64,000 bases of DNA from the NCBI RefSeq assembly GCF_013523165.1, contig NZ_JAAMQI010000002.1:186001-250000 (forward strand), written 5' to 3'. Positions within the stretch are counted from its first letter, which is position 1; the number at the start of each line of letters is the position of its first letter. This stretch comes from Pseudomonas entomophila (lineage in GTDB: Bacteria; Pseudomonadota; Gammaproteobacteria; Pseudomonadales; Pseudomonadaceae). A program made the translations under genes and the position numbers. Below, piece after piece: positions 7,412-16,428 of this stretch. The notes beneath the pieces were generated by a model. The model searched no databases, had not been told where the DNA came from, and saw nothing but the letters and a program-made list of their open reading frames with translations.

Positions 7412-7560
7412 CCATTTTCGACCCTACCCCCCTGAAGGCCCCGTGTTCCGTGGCCTGTAGAGGTGAGGGTCGGTGCGAAATGGTCGATTCGGTCGATTTT
7501 GGTCGATTTTTGACCATTTTTGACGGGTCCTCCCGAGGGTACCGGGGGTAGGGGGTAATT
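7410..7560. repeat. iterated GGTCGA repeats, candidate cos/terminase site
   Basis: A 208-bp gene-free gap precedes the terminase genes. It contains TGACCATTTTCGACC (7410-7424), three tandem 10-mers of the type GGTCGATTTT (7481-7510) and TGACCATTTTTGAC (7511-7524). A G/C-rich near-palindromic block (7526-7560) follows. In cos phages with Nu1/A-type terminase the cos region sits just before the small subunit gene and carries iterated binding sites, so this is the best cos candidate. The nick site cannot be fixed by eye. Confidence 0.55.
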
Positions 7561-7619
7561 CGGGCCCCGCTTCTTCGCTATGTACGACCCAATTTCAGAG
7601 GTTGGTTGTTGTTTCGTCT

Positions 7620-8165
7620 ATGGCCATTTCAACGATCGCACGCAAGCCGTACTGGCTGAACAAGAAAAGCATGGCCGAAAGCCTCGGGATCACCGTTCAA
7701 GCCTTTGATAAATGGGGGGTTGAGCCGGTCGCGAAGATCGGTCGCGAATCCTTCTACGACACCCGGTCGGTGCTCGACAACCGTCTGCAGCACCAGACAG
7801 GGAAACAACAACCTGGTGCTGCCGACATTGATCCGCTGATCGGACACAAGATCGACTTCGAGCGATGGCGGCCCACCAAGGAGCAGGCCGACGCCCAGGC
7901 CCGGAAAAACCGGGTAGGGGAGAAGGAGCTGGTCCCCGTCGCTTTCGCCACGTTCATGTTGGCCAGGCTGTGCGCTTTGCTGGCTTCCTACCTGGACACG
8001 ATCCCCAAGAAAGTGAAGCTCAAGCACCCCGACCTCGAGATCCGTTTTATGGAGAGCTTCGAGCGGGAGATTGCTGTGACGCGTAACGAAGCGGCCGGTC
8101 TGGCCGAAACCATACCGGAGCTGCTAGATGAGTACGTCGCCGCCCTGGACAAAGAGTCTGGGTGA
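7620..8165 (+). CDS. terminase small subunit, Nu1/DUF1441-like
   Basis: A 181-residue protein before the GpA-type large subunit, overlapping it by 38 bp. The N-terminus carries a winged-HTH pattern (LNKKSMAESLGITVQAFDKWG) as in Nu1-type cos-binding proteins. The middle is charged and helical and the C-terminus should contact the large subunit. The start is set at ATG 7620; an upstream TTG at 7602 is possible. No strong ribosome site is visible for either. Confidence 0.85.
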   Translation: MAISTIARKPYWLNKKSMAESLGITVQAFDKWGVEPVAKIGRESFYDTRSVLDNRLQHQTGKQQPGAADIDPLIGHKIDFERWRPTKEQADAQARKNRVGEKELVPVAFATFMLARLCALLASYLDTIPKKVKLKHPDLEIRFMESFEREIAVTRNEAAGLAETIPELLDEYVAALDKESG

Positions 8166-10212
8166 AGCGGTCAGGCGTGGCTTGGCCGCGCTCTACAAAG
8201 AACCCCCCCTGTCGGCCGTTGAGTGGGCCGACAAGCATTTTTACCTGTCGTCCGAGTCGTCCTATCAGGAAGGACGGTGGACCACGGCGCCGTTCCAGGT
8301 TGCGCTGCTCAATGCGATGGGCAATGACCTGATCCGCATCGTCAACCTGATCAAGTCAGCGCGGATCGGCTACACCAAGATGCTGATGGCGAACCACGGC
8401 TACAAGGTGCAGCACAAGAAACGCAACCTGCTCATGTACTGCCCGACCGACCCGGACGCGGAAGGCATGATGAAGCGGCACGTCGACACGATGATTCGGG
8501 ACGTGCCGGTGCTGCTGGCCTTGGCCCCGTGGCACGGCAAGAAGCACGGTGATAACACCATCGACTCGAAGTGCTTCGAGAACCGCAAGATGCTGTGGTG
8601 CCTGGGTGGCAAAGCGGCCCGGAACTACCGCGAGAAAAGCCCCGACGAGGTGGTCTACGACGAGCTGTCGAAGTTCGACCCCGACATCGAGGGTGAAGGC
8701 GCACCGACGATGCTGGGCGACAAACGCCTGGAGGGTTCGACCTACAAGAAGTCGATCAGGGGGTCGACCCCCGGTATCGCCGGCGCCTGCCAGGTCAGCC
8801 GAGCCGCCGAGAAGTCTTCGCGGTACATGCGCTTTTATATCAAGGCCCCATGCTGCGGTGCTGAGCAAACCCTGAAATGGGGCGGGCCTGATGAGCCGTA
8901 TGGCTTGAAGTGGCGCAAGGGTGAGGACGGCGAGGTGGTAGCGGCTTGGTACCTGTGCGAGCACTGCCAGGGCGGCACGTTCGAGTACCACGAAATGGTC
9001 GAAGCGGCCGCCAAGACCGGGCGCTATATCTGCGACCGGACCGGCGTGTGGACGCGCGACAGCATGTCGTGGTTTCGCGCGGACGATAAGCCGATCGCGC
9101 CGCCGCGCTCGGTCACGTTTCACATCTGGACCATCTATTCGACCTTCACCACCTGGGTAGAGATCGCCGCCGAGCGCGTCGAGGTCGGCAAAGACCGCGG
9201 CAAGCTGAAAACCTTCGTCAACACCACCCTCGGCGAGGTGTGGGAAGAGGACGAAACGGAAAAGGTCAGCTGGGAGCAGCTGCGCGAGCGGCGCGAGGTC
9301 TACCCGGCGCAGGTGCCGGCGCGCGCCCTGGTACTCATGGGATCGATCGATACCCAGGACGACCGCTACGAGTTGCGAGTATGGGCGTTTGGCTCTGGCG
9401 AAGAGTCATGGCTGATCTATCGGCGGGTGCTTACGGGCGACCCGTCCAGTATCGAGCTGCTGCGGCAGGTCGGGCTGGAGCTGCACCGACAGTTCACCCG
9501 TGCCGATGGCACGGTCATGGGCGTGATGCGGTGGTGCTGGGACTCCGGTGGTCACCACTCCGACACCGTCAAAGAGCAGAGCCGCAAGCACGGTCTGCAT
9601 TGGGTCATCCCGATATTTGGGGCCAGTACCTACGGCAAGGCCATCGCCTCGTTCCCGAAGAAAAAAGACAAGAAGTCCAAGACCTACCTGACCGAGGTCG
9701 GTACCGACAACGCCAAAGAGGTCATCTACAACCGCCTCAAGCTACAGCCCGATGGCGATCGCCCGGTGTCTGGGCTTGTTCACTTCCCTGCAGACGATCT
9801 GATCTGCGACGACGACGAACTCAAGCAGCTGACCAGCGAAAGCAAGGTGTGGGTCATCGTGCGCGGTCGTCGCGTGCTGCGCTGGGACGCCAAGAAGCGG
9901 CGCAACGAAGCCCTCGACTGCTTTGTATATGCCCTTGCCGCGCTGCGGATCAGTCAGCAGAAGTTCGGCTTGGACCTTGAGGTGCTGGCCCTGCAGAACC
10001 CAGCAGTGCAGGCCTACAAGATTCAAGCGCAGCCGCTGGAACCCTACCCCGAGGCTGACGAGGAGGCTGATGAAACAGCCGCCGAGCAGCCAAGCGAACC
10101 CGAAAGCGAGCCGGAGCCTGCCCCAGTAGCAGATCCCCCGGCATCCCCCCAACCAGATCCCCCGTCAGTCTCTGGCGACTGGATCGATACAGGAGACAGC
10201 GGATGGCTTTGA
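8128..10212 (+). CDS. terminase large subunit, lambda GpA family
   Basis: This 694-residue motor and nuclease packages phage DNA and cuts cos. The N-terminal ATPase has the deviant Walker A typical of lambda A (KSARIGYTKM, about 74-83) and a Walker B-like VVYDELSKFD near 175. Cys pairs (CCG, CEHC) near 250-280 may bind metal. The C-terminal half carries the nuclease domain, and an acidic Pro/Glu tail of about 60 residues ends it. It overlaps the gpW gene by 10 bp. Confidence 0.95.
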   Translation: MSTSPPWTKSLGEAVRRGLAALYKEPPLSAVEWADKHFYLSSESSYQEGRWTTAPFQVALLNAMGNDLIRIVNLIKSARIGYTKMLMANHGYKVQHKKRNLLMYCPTDPDAEGMMKRHVDTMIRDVPVLLALAPWHGKKHGDNTIDSKCFENRKMLWCLGGKAARNYREKSPDEVVYDELSKFDPDIEGEGAPTMLGDKRLEGSTYKKSIRGSTPGIAGACQVSRAAEKSSRYMRFYIKAPCCGAEQTLKWGGPDEPYGLKWRKGEDGEVVAAWYLCEHCQGGTFEYHEMVEAAAKTGRYICDRTGVWTRDSMSWFRADDKPIAPPRSVTFHIWTIYSTFTTWVEIAAERVEVGKDRGKLKTFVNTTLGEVWEEDETEKVSWEQLRERREVYPAQVPARALVLMGSIDTQDDRYELRVWAFGSGEESWLIYRRVLTGDPSSIELLRQVGLELHRQFTRADGTVMGVMRWCWDSGGHHSDTVKEQSRKHGLHWVIPIFGASTYGKAIASFPKKKDKKSKTYLTEVGTDNAKEVIYNRLKLQPDGDRPVSGLVHFPADDLICDDDELKQLTSESKVWVIVRGRRVLRWDAKKRRNEALDCFVYALAALRISQQKFGLDLEVLALQNPAVQAYKIQAQPLEPYPEADEEADETAAEQPSEPESEPEPAPVADPPASPQPDPPSVSGDWIDTGDSGWL

Positions 10213-10412
10213 CCCCGCAGGAAATGGTAGATCGCTACCTGCAAGCTGAGGTCGACCTGCTCGAGGGCGGCAAGGACGTGCAGTTTGGCGGTCGCCGCGT
10301 GACGATGGCCGAGCTGCCGCAGATCCGTGCCGGCCGCTTGGAATGGGAGCGCCGCGCCGCTGCTGCAGCGCGCGGAGGGCGTCCAGGGCACTCCCTGGCG
10401 ACGTTTGAATGA
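10203..10412 (+). CDS. head-tail joining protein, gpW-like
   Basis: A 69-residue protein in the position of lambda W, between terminase and portal, overlapping both by a few bases. The pattern of an N-terminal helix (PQEMVDRYLQAEVDLL), a beta hairpin (VQFGGRRVTMAEL), a second helix and an Arg/Gly tail matches gpW. The product stabilises filled heads and forms part of the connector. Confidence 0.85.
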   Translation: MALTPQEMVDRYLQAEVDLLEGGKDVQFGGRRVTMAELPQIRAGRLEWERRAAAAARGGRPGHSLATFE

Positions 10413-11965
10413 TCGGTGACCTGGTCGACCGTGCCTTGGCACCGTTCTTCCCGCGAGTGGTCGCCGAGCGCATGCGTGCTCGCAACGTGATTCTGGCCTT
10501 CGAGGCCGCCAAGCCCTCACGCACGCACAAGCCCAAGAAACAGGCAAAAGACGCCGACAGCTCGCTGCACGGCTCGCTGAAATCCCTGCGTGAGCAGTGC
10601 CGCAAGTTGGACGAAGACCACGACCTGGTCACGGGCCTGTTCGATCGGCTCGAGGAACGCGTGGTCGGCGGGCCTGGCATCGCGGTCGAGCCGATTCCCC
10701 TGCGCTATGACGGCACGGTGCATACGACCTTTGCAGCAGCCATCAAGTCGCTGTGGGCCGAATGGTCGCTGCGCCCTGAGACCTCTGGCGAACTGACCCG
10801 GCCGCAGATGGAGCGGCTGGTGTGCCGCACCTGGTTGCGCGACGGGGAGGCCCTGGGGCAGATGCTCATGGGCAAGGTGCCAGGCTATACGCACCTGCAC
10901 GGTGTGCCCTTCGCTATTGAGCTGCTCGAGCCTGACTACCTGCCGGTTGACTACGTCGACTACAGCGCCGGCATCGTCCAGGGCGTTGAGCGCGACAACT
11001 GGCGGCGGGTGATGGCTTATCACCTGCTCGACGGCCATCCGGGGGCCATGATTGGCCAGAAGTGGGCGAGCAACACCAAGCGCGTGCCGGCCGATCGGGT
11101 GATTCACATTGCCAACCGCAAGCGCATTGGTCAGAACCGGGGCCAGCCCCTGCTGCACGCGGTGGTCATCCGCTTGGCGGATATCAAGGATTACGAGCAG
11201 AGCGAGCGTGTGGCCGCGAGGATCAGCGCCGCGCTGGCCATGTACATCAAGAAGGGCACGCCTGACGACTATGTGCCACCGGGCCAGGGACAGGCGCAGC
11301 AGCAGCGCACCTTCCCATTCGGGCCAGGCATGGTGATGGACAATCTGCTGCCCGGCGAGGAAGTCGGGACGATCGAAAGTAACCGCCCGAACCCCTTCCT
11401 TGAAGGCTTCCGCAACGGCCAGCTCAAGGCCGTGGCCGCCGGCGCGCGCAGCACCTATTCGAGCGTGGCCCGCAGCTACGACGGCACCTACTCGGCGCAG
11501 CGGCAGGAGCTGGTCGAGGGCCAGCTGGGCTACGACCTGCTGCAGCACGAGTTCATCGACTACTGGTGCCGTCCGGTGTACCGGTCCTGGCTGCGCATGG
11601 CGGTCATGAGCGGACAGCTGCGCGTACCGCCTGACGTGGATCAGCGGACCCTCTACGGCGCCTTCTATCAAGGCCCGGTCATGCCCTGGATCAATCCGGT
11701 GCATGAGGCAACCGCCTGGGAAATCCTGGTCAAGGCAGGCTTTGCCGACGAGGCCGAGGTGGCCCGATCGCGGCAGCGCAACCCGTCCGAACTCAAGGCC
11801 TCGCGGATTGCGGAAATTGCCGCCAACCGCGAGGCCGAGCTGGTCCTGAGTTCGGACTACTACCACCAAATCTACGGGAAGAACCAAACCGATGCAGACG
11901 CAAACAAGGAACCTGCCCCCGCCGCTGATGGAGCCGCAGGGGTCGGTCGGGACGACGACGGATAA
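10409..11965 (+). CDS. portal protein, lambda family
   Basis: A 518-residue portal (lambda gpB type) that forms the DNA entry ring. Typical features are the early LFDRLEERVVGGPGIAVEP segment, GEALGQMLMG near residue 150, the ELLEPDYLP motif near 170 and the C-terminal stem, crown and polar tail. It starts at ATG 10409, overlapping gpW by 4 bp, and its 3' end overlaps the protease-capsid gene by 74 bp. Confidence 0.95.
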   Translation: MIGDLVDRALAPFFPRVVAERMRARNVILAFEAAKPSRTHKPKKQAKDADSSLHGSLKSLREQCRKLDEDHDLVTGLFDRLEERVVGGPGIAVEPIPLRYDGTVHTTFAAAIKSLWAEWSLRPETSGELTRPQMERLVCRTWLRDGEALGQMLMGKVPGYTHLHGVPFAIELLEPDYLPVDYVDYSAGIVQGVERDNWRRVMAYHLLDGHPGAMIGQKWASNTKRVPADRVIHIANRKRIGQNRGQPLLHAVVIRLADIKDYEQSERVAARISAALAMYIKKGTPDDYVPPGQGQAQQQRTFPFGPGMVMDNLLPGEEVGTIESNRPNPFLEGFRNGQLKAVAAGARSTYSSVARSYDGTYSAQRQELVEGQLGYDLLQHEFIDYWCRPVYRSWLRMAVMSGQLRVPPDVDQRTLYGAFYQGPVMPWINPVHEATAWEILVKAGFADEAEVARSRQRNPSELKASRIAEIAANREAELVLSSDYYHQIYGKNQTDADANKEPAPAADGAAGVGRDDDG

Positions 11966-13943
11966 CCCCGGCAGCAGCTGGTACACCATCAAGGCTGCTG
12001 CCACGCGCGGCGTGGCCGAGGTGTATCTGTTCGGTGACATTGGCGACTGGGGGATCTCGGCGCAGCAGTTCGCCAACGACCTGCGCGCCGTGGGCGACGT
12101 GTCGCAGATCAACCTGCACATCAACTCGCCCGGCGGTGCCGTCTTCGAAGGCATGGCCATGTACAACCTGCTCAAGAGCCACAAGGCGCGGGTAATCGGC
12201 ACCGTAGTCGGCCTGGCCGCGAGCATGGGCAGCGTGGTGGCCATGGCCTGCGACGAGATCCGCATGCCGGCCAACGCCATGATGATGGTTCACAAGCCCT
12301 GGGGCATCCAGGGCGGTGACGCCGAGGCCATGCGCAAGTACGCCGAAACTCTCGACAAGTTCGAGACCGGCATGGTGGCGGTGTACGTCGCCAAGACCGG
12401 CAAGAGCGTCGAAGAGGTCGAGGCGTTGCTGACGGCCGAAACCTGGATGACCGGCGCCGAGGCGGTCGCCCTGGGCTTTGCCGACACCTTGCTTGACCCG
12501 ATCGAAGCCTTCGCCACGATCAACTCCAACCGCCTGAAGGACTACACCAACATGCCCCCAGCTGCACAGCACCTCTTCACCCCACGCGGTTCGGTCACCC
12601 CGCCTGCAGGCGTGCCAGCAACGACGCCTGGCAACCCTACTGAAACCGCCGAGCAGATCGCCGCGCGTGTCCTGGCAGCTGACGGTGCTCGCCGTACCGC
12701 CATTCAGGCGGCCTTCACCCCCTTCACCGGGCATGAAACGCTGCGCGATACCTGCCTGAATGACCCCGGCTGCACGCTCGAGCAGGCCAACGCCAAGCTG
12801 CTCGAGGTCATCGGCCAAGGCACGACCCCGACCGGTACCGTTCGTCACCATGGCCACCTCACCAACGGCAACCTGGTGGGCGACTCGGTCCGTGCCTCGA
12901 TCTACGCACGGGCCGGCCTGGACGAGCTGCAGAACGACAACGGGTTCAACTTCATGACCCTGCGCGAGCTGGCCCGTGCCTCGCTGGTCGAGCGCGGCGT
13001 GGGCGTCTCGACGCTCAACGTCATGAACATGATCGGACTGGCCTTTACCCACGGCTCGAGCGACTTCGGCAACATCCTGCTCGACGCGGCGTATAAGTCG
13101 CTGCTGACGGGCTGGGAGAAGTCCGAAGAGACCTATCACCTGTGGACCAAGAAAGGCCGCTTGAGCGACTTCAAGGTCGCCAACCGGGTAGGCCTGGGGT
13201 CGTTCTCGTCGCTGCGCGAGGTGCGTCCTGGTGCCGACTACAAGAACATCACCCTGGGCGACACCGGGGAGACTATCCAGCTGGCCACCTACGGCGAGCT
13301 GTTCACCATCAACCGTCAGGCGATCATCAACGATGACCTGGACGCGCTGACCGCGATCCCGCGCCTGATGGGTGAGGCCGCGCGTGCGACCATCGGCGAC
13401 CTGGTCTACGACCTGTTGACCAAGAACGGCAAGATGAAGGACGGCCGACCGCTGTTCGATGCCTCGCGCAAGAACCTCTTCACCGGCGCCGCTTCCAAGC
13501 TGTCGATCGAGGCGATGAGCGCGGCCAAGACCGCCATGGCGCTGCAGCAGGCCACCGTGGCCAAGGACGCCAAGCCACGTCCGTTGAACATCCGTCCAGC
13601 CTTCCTGTTGTGCCCGGTGGCCCTGGAAGACAAGGCCAACCAGCTGATCCGCTCGGCCTCGGTACCGGGTGCCGAAACTAATGCCGGCATCGACAACCCC
13701 ATTCGCAACTTCGCCCAGGTCATCGCTGAGCCGCGACTGGACGCGGATTCGTCGAGTGCCTACTACCTGGCGGCCAAGCAAGGTGCCGATACCATCGAAG
13801 TGGCCTACCTGGACGGCATCGAGACGCCGTATTTCGACCAGCAGGAAGGCTTCACCAGCGACGGTATCGCCTCCAAGGTCCGCATCGATGCCGGCGTGTC
13901 CGCGCTCGATGCACGCGGCTTGAACAAGTCCGCCGGCCAGTAA
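11892..13943 (+). CDS. ClpP-like prohead protease fused to major capsid protein
   Basis: A 683-residue single reading frame. Residues about 28-220 form a ClpP/SppA-type protease, with nucleophile Ser in GLAASMGSVVAMA near 121 and His in MMVHKPWG near 145. A Pro/Thr-rich linker (220-260) leads to a capsid part (about 320-683) of the HK97-fold, Mu gpT-like kind, with VRASIYARAG, TLGDTGETIQLATYGE and a compact C-terminus. Separate genes do these jobs in lambda (C/Nu3 and E). Self-cleavage would release capsid subunits. The overlap of 74 bp with the portal frame is long but in keeping with lambda B/C. Confidence 0.9.
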   Translation: MQTQTRNLPPPLMEPQGSVGTTTDNPGSSWYTIKAAATRGVAEVYLFGDIGDWGISAQQFANDLRAVGDVSQINLHINSPGGAVFEGMAMYNLLKSHKARVIGTVVGLAASMGSVVAMACDEIRMPANAMMMVHKPWGIQGGDAEAMRKYAETLDKFETGMVAVYVAKTGKSVEEVEALLTAETWMTGAEAVALGFADTLLDPIEAFATINSNRLKDYTNMPPAAQHLFTPRGSVTPPAGVPATTPGNPTETAEQIAARVLAADGARRTAIQAAFTPFTGHETLRDTCLNDPGCTLEQANAKLLEVIGQGTTPTGTVRHHGHLTNGNLVGDSVRASIYARAGLDELQNDNGFNFMTLRELARASLVERGVGVSTLNVMNMIGLAFTHGSSDFGNILLDAAYKSLLTGWEKSEETYHLWTKKGRLSDFKVANRVGLGSFSSLREVRPGADYKNITLGDTGETIQLATYGELFTINRQAIINDDLDALTAIPRLMGEAARATIGDLVYDLLTKNGKMKDGRPLFDASRKNLFTGAASKLSIEAMSAAKTAMALQQATVAKDAKPRPLNIRPAFLLCPVALEDKANQLIRSASVPGAETNAGIDNPIRNFAQVIAEPRLDADSSSAYYLAAKQGADTIEVAYLDGIETPYFDQQEGFTSDGIASKVRIDAGVSALDARGLNKSAGQ

Positions 13944-13963
13944 GCCGCACGCGATGCCAAACA

Positions 13964-13990
13964 CCCCGCCTAAGCGGGGTTTGTTGTTTC
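13964..13990 (+). terminator. terminator-like hairpin inside the late operon
   Basis: The stem CCCCGC/GCGGGG with loop CTAA is followed by TTTGTTGTTT. It lies between the capsid fusion gene and the DUF2190 gene, both read in the same direction, so it can only serve if Q-modified polymerase reads through or if capsid genes are to be made in excess. Confidence 0.75.
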
Positions 13991-14005
13991 TGGAGGAAGA
14001 GAATC

Positions 14006-14320
14006 ATGGCGACCAACTATGTGAACAGTGGCGACACGCTCACCCTGCCGGCACCGACCGGCGGGTCGGAAAAAGGCGTGCCCCAAGTCATCAACGACCT
14101 GGCGGTCATGCCGCTGGAAAGCGGCTCCAAGGGCACGCTCATCACCTACCGCACGGCCGGGGCCTGGAGCGTCCCGGCTGACGCGTCCCTCAAGGCCGGC
14201 AACGCGGCCAGCGTGAAGGACGGCGCCCTGGTCGCGCCGGGTACGGAAGGCTCCAAGCCCTACGGCAAGCTGCTGAGCGATTCCGCCGGCGGCTATGCCG
14301 AAGTGCTGATCGTGCAGTGA
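14006..14320 (+). CDS. DUF2190 capsid-decoration-like protein
   Basis: A 104-residue, Gly/Ala-rich beta protein (NYVNSGDTLTLPAPTGG and GDTLT-type start, ending AEVLIVQ) of the DUF2190 family, which in other phages occupies the place of lambda gpD next to the capsid gene and probably coats or cements the head. A good ribosome site (GGAGGAAGAG) precedes it. Its stop overlaps the next start (TGATG). Confidence 0.85.
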   Translation: MATNYVNSGDTLTLPAPTGGSEKGVPQVINDLAVMPLESGSKGTLITYRTAGAWSVPADASLKAGNAASVKDGALVAPGTEGSKPYGKLLSDSAGGYAEVLIVQ

Positions 14321-14694
14321 TGGCGACGGCATCGAGCTTTCGAGAGCGCGCGGCCCGGCGCCTGGACGGCCCCATCCTGCGACGTGTTGGCGATCGAGCC
14401 ACGCTTGCCGATGGCCGTTCGGTGCTGGGCATCTTCGAAAACCCCTTCCACGATCCCCAGCTGGGCAGCAAGCGCCTGGCCTCGAGCATCAACGCTGAGG
14501 CTGTGCGCGAACCCCAGTTCAGTCTGCCGGTGGCCAACGCGGCGGGCCTGGGCAAGGGGGCGGCTCTGACCATCGAGCTGGCCCCCGAGGACGGTGGCGG
14601 GGCCTACACCGTTGTACGGCCGGAGCCTGATGGTACCGGCTGGGTAACCCTGATCCTAACGGTGAAGCATGAGCGAACAGCAGACATCACCTAG
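14320..14694 (+). CDS. head-tail attachment protein, FII-like
   Basis: A 124-residue protein starting ATG 14320, overlapping the stop of the preceding gene (a GTG three bases earlier is also possible). It follows the decoration protein just as lambda FII follows D/FI. The beta-rich C-terminal part (YTVVRPEPDGTGWVTLILT) fits the head-tail joining FII family. Assignment is by position and general pattern, so the exact family is moderate confidence. Confidence 0.65.
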   Translation: MATASSFRERAARRLDGPILRRVGDRATLADGRSVLGIFENPFHDPQLGSKRLASSINAEAVREPQFSLPVANAAGLGKGAALTIELAPEDGGGAYTVVRPEPDGTGWVTLILTVKHERTADIT

Positions 14695-15211
14695 CGAGCT
14701 GACCCAGTTGCACACGGCCATGACCGAGGCCATGACCCAGGCGCTGCCGCAGTTGCAGAACATCGCGGCCTACCCGGTGCTCGAGGCCGGCATGAAACTG
14801 CCGGCGTTGTTCTATGCCATCACTGGCATGGCCCCTGGGCCAGACCCCGGCGACGGCCGCACCTGCATCGTGGCCACCTTCGAGGCCTTGATTCTGGTCG
14901 AAGAGGTCCGCGAACAGGCGCCGCTGCAGGCTGCGATCCTGGCCAGCAAGCTGGTCAAGTTGCTGGACGCGCAGTATTGGGATCTGGACTTCGTCGACCA
15001 GACCCAGGACGTGCAGGCCATGCCGTCGGAGATCACCCCGGAGCTACTGAAATGCGTCGGCTGGTCTGTGCAGTGGCGGCAGGATGTCTATCTGGGCAAC
15101 ACCGAATGGCCATGGCCAGACGAACCGCCGGGGTCGTTGGTCTTCGCCTTCGATCCCCAGTCCGGGCCGGGCAACGAAGGTCACTATCAAGCACCGGAGA
15201 GTCTGGCATGA
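14669..15211 (+). CDS. phage structural protein, tail terminator position
   Basis: A 180-residue acidic protein starting 26 bp inside the preceding gene. It lies between head-tail joining and baseplate genes, where tail-completion or terminator proteins are encoded. Patterns such as DGRTCIVATFEALILVEE and LLDAQYWDLDF resemble the beta-helical tail terminators (gp37/gpU-like of Mu and lambda), but I cannot name the family. Its TGA shares ATGA with the gpV start. Confidence 0.7.
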   Translation: MSEQQTSPSELTQLHTAMTEAMTQALPQLQNIAAYPVLEAGMKLPALFYAITGMAPGPDPGDGRTCIVATFEALILVEEVREQAPLQAAILASKLVKLLDAQYWDLDFVDQTQDVQAMPSEITPELLKCVGWSVQWRQDVYLGNTEWPWPDEPPGSLVFAFDPQSGPGNEGHYQAPESLA

Positions 15212-15810
15212 GCTACGCGGCTGCCCAGGCCGACCGCATGCTGGCATGCCTGGTGATCCCTTGCTACGTCGTTGGGGTGGACCTGGCGGCCGGCAAGGTG
15301 CGCGTGTCAGACGGCGGCGACTGGACCAGCGCCTGGGTGCGCTGGCATGCCATAGCCGCCGGCAAGGCACGTCATTGGCGAGCGCCCAGCCTGGGTGAGC
15401 AGGGTGCGCTGATCAGCCCGAGCGGTGAGCCAGCGCAGGGCACGTTCGTGCCGGGGCTGTACGGCAATGCCGGCCAGCAGCCAGACAACCGCGACCACGT
15501 CGAGGTGTGGCGTTTCGACGATGGCGGCTCGCTGGTCTACGACTGGAAGGCCAAGAGCTACACCGTCACGGTGCCCAGCGGCACGGTCACCATCAAGGTC
15601 GGTAGCAGCACGGCGGTGCTCACTGACGACGCCATTACCGCCAAAACTTCGACCGCATCGGTAGAAGCCCAGGCGGTCACGGTCAAGGCGCCGAGCATCA
15701 CCCTGCAGGGCAACGTCCAGGTCAACGGCGCGTTACGCGTAACGGGCGACATCTTCGGCGGCGCAAGGATCATCGATACCGCCGGCAACACCCCCAACCA
15801 CAAGCATTGA
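15208..15810 (+). CDS. baseplate spike protein, gpV/gp45 family
   Basis: A 200-residue protein that forms the central membrane-piercing spike of a contractile tail. An OB-fold (about 25-95, including GDWTSAWVRWHAIAAG and SLGEQGALISPSG) leads into a repetitive beta-helix (VTVPSGTVTIKVGSSTAVLT and following), ending NTPNHKH with the His-x-His metal pattern of phage spike tips. The start at 15208 overlaps the previous stop by ATGA; the frame is open to 14977 but that part is not used. Confidence 0.9.
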   Translation: MSYAAAQADRMLACLVIPCYVVGVDLAAGKVRVSDGGDWTSAWVRWHAIAAGKARHWRAPSLGEQGALISPSGEPAQGTFVPGLYGNAGQQPDNRDHVEVWRFDDGGSLVYDWKAKSYTVTVPSGTVTIKVGSSTAVLTDDAITAKTSTASVEAQAVTVKAPSITLQGNVQVNGALRVTGDIFGGARIIDTAGNTPNHKH

Positions 15811-15817
15811 GGCAGGC

Positions 15818-16132
15818 ATGGCGAACAGCAAGACACGCGGACCCATCAACGGGGTCGACAGCGAGACGGTGGCCACCATGGTGGCTCGCCAGATCACCGG
15901 GGAATTTGATCAGTACCGCATGCGCGATTACTGGCGTCGGCTGCTGGCCGGCGACAACGAGCCAGAGGTTATCGCTGAGGGCCTGTGTCGCGCATTGAGC
16001 GGCGGCCGCTACATCGAAGGGCCGGCGCGCAGTGTGACGATTAACCTCAACATCCAAAGCGCGGCCAAGCCCCAGGCCCTGGCCGCTGCGCTGGCTGTAG
16101 AAGTCGAAAAGGCCGTCGCCAAGCACGGCTAA
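15818..16132 (+). CDS. conserved phage protein in baseplate module
   Basis: A 104-residue protein, 7 bp after the spike gene. The helical, charged N-terminus (VDSETVATMVARQITGEFDQYRM) and the Ala/Lys-rich C-terminal helix suggest a small soluble structural or assembly protein. No family is recognised. It is in the late operon and followed by a terminator-like hairpin. Confidence 0.65.
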   Translation: MANSKTRGPINGVDSETVATMVARQITGEFDQYRMRDYWRRLLAGDNEPEVIAEGLCRALSGGRYIEGPARSVTINLNIQSAAKPQALAAALAVEVEKAVAKHG

Positions 16133-16154
16133 CACCCCTCCCACAAACCCTTTC

Positions 16155-16180
16155 AAGGCCCGCCGCGTGCGGGCCTTTTC
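16155..16180 (+). terminator. terminator-like hairpin inside the baseplate module
   Basis: A perfect 9-bp stem AAGGCCCGC/GCGGGCCTT, loop CGCGT, followed by TTTC. It lies between two co-directional late genes, 22 bp after a stop and 14 bp before the next start. Confidence 0.75.
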
Positions 16181-16193
16181 ATTGGAGCCACAC

Positions 16194-16424
16194 ATGGCCA
16201 CGAAGAAGACCACCGACGCCGAGGCTGATGCACCTGCAGCACCTGAAGCGGCCGCCGAGCAGGCGCGCGTCACCTTCCGCGACACCGTCTACACCTCCCG
16301 CTCACTGGTGCTGCCTGACAGCGACCGCGTGCTGCAGGTGCAGGCCCACGCCGTTTCGGTCGGGCCAGACGACGCTGAGGCCCTGAACTACCTGAGCAAC
16401 CACGCGGACATGGCCAGGGAGTAA
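16194..16424 (+). CDS. small conserved protein in baseplate module
   Basis: A 76-residue protein starting at ATG 16194 with GGAG upstream. An Ala/Asp/Glu-rich N-terminus (about 1-24) precedes a compact beta part (VTFRDTVYTSRSLVLPDSD). It lies just before the gp25-like gene. No family is recognised; it may be a baseplate chaperone or adaptor. Confidence 0.7.
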   Translation: MATKKTTDAEADAPAAPEAAAEQARVTFRDTVYTSRSLVLPDSDRVLQVQAHAVSVGPDDAEALNYLSNHADMARE

Positions 16425-16428
16425 CCCC

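Noticed and set aside
11793..13964. 723-codon minus-strand frame under the capsid fusion gene
   Set aside because: Shadow of the protease-capsid gene; no domain pattern and no ribosome site.
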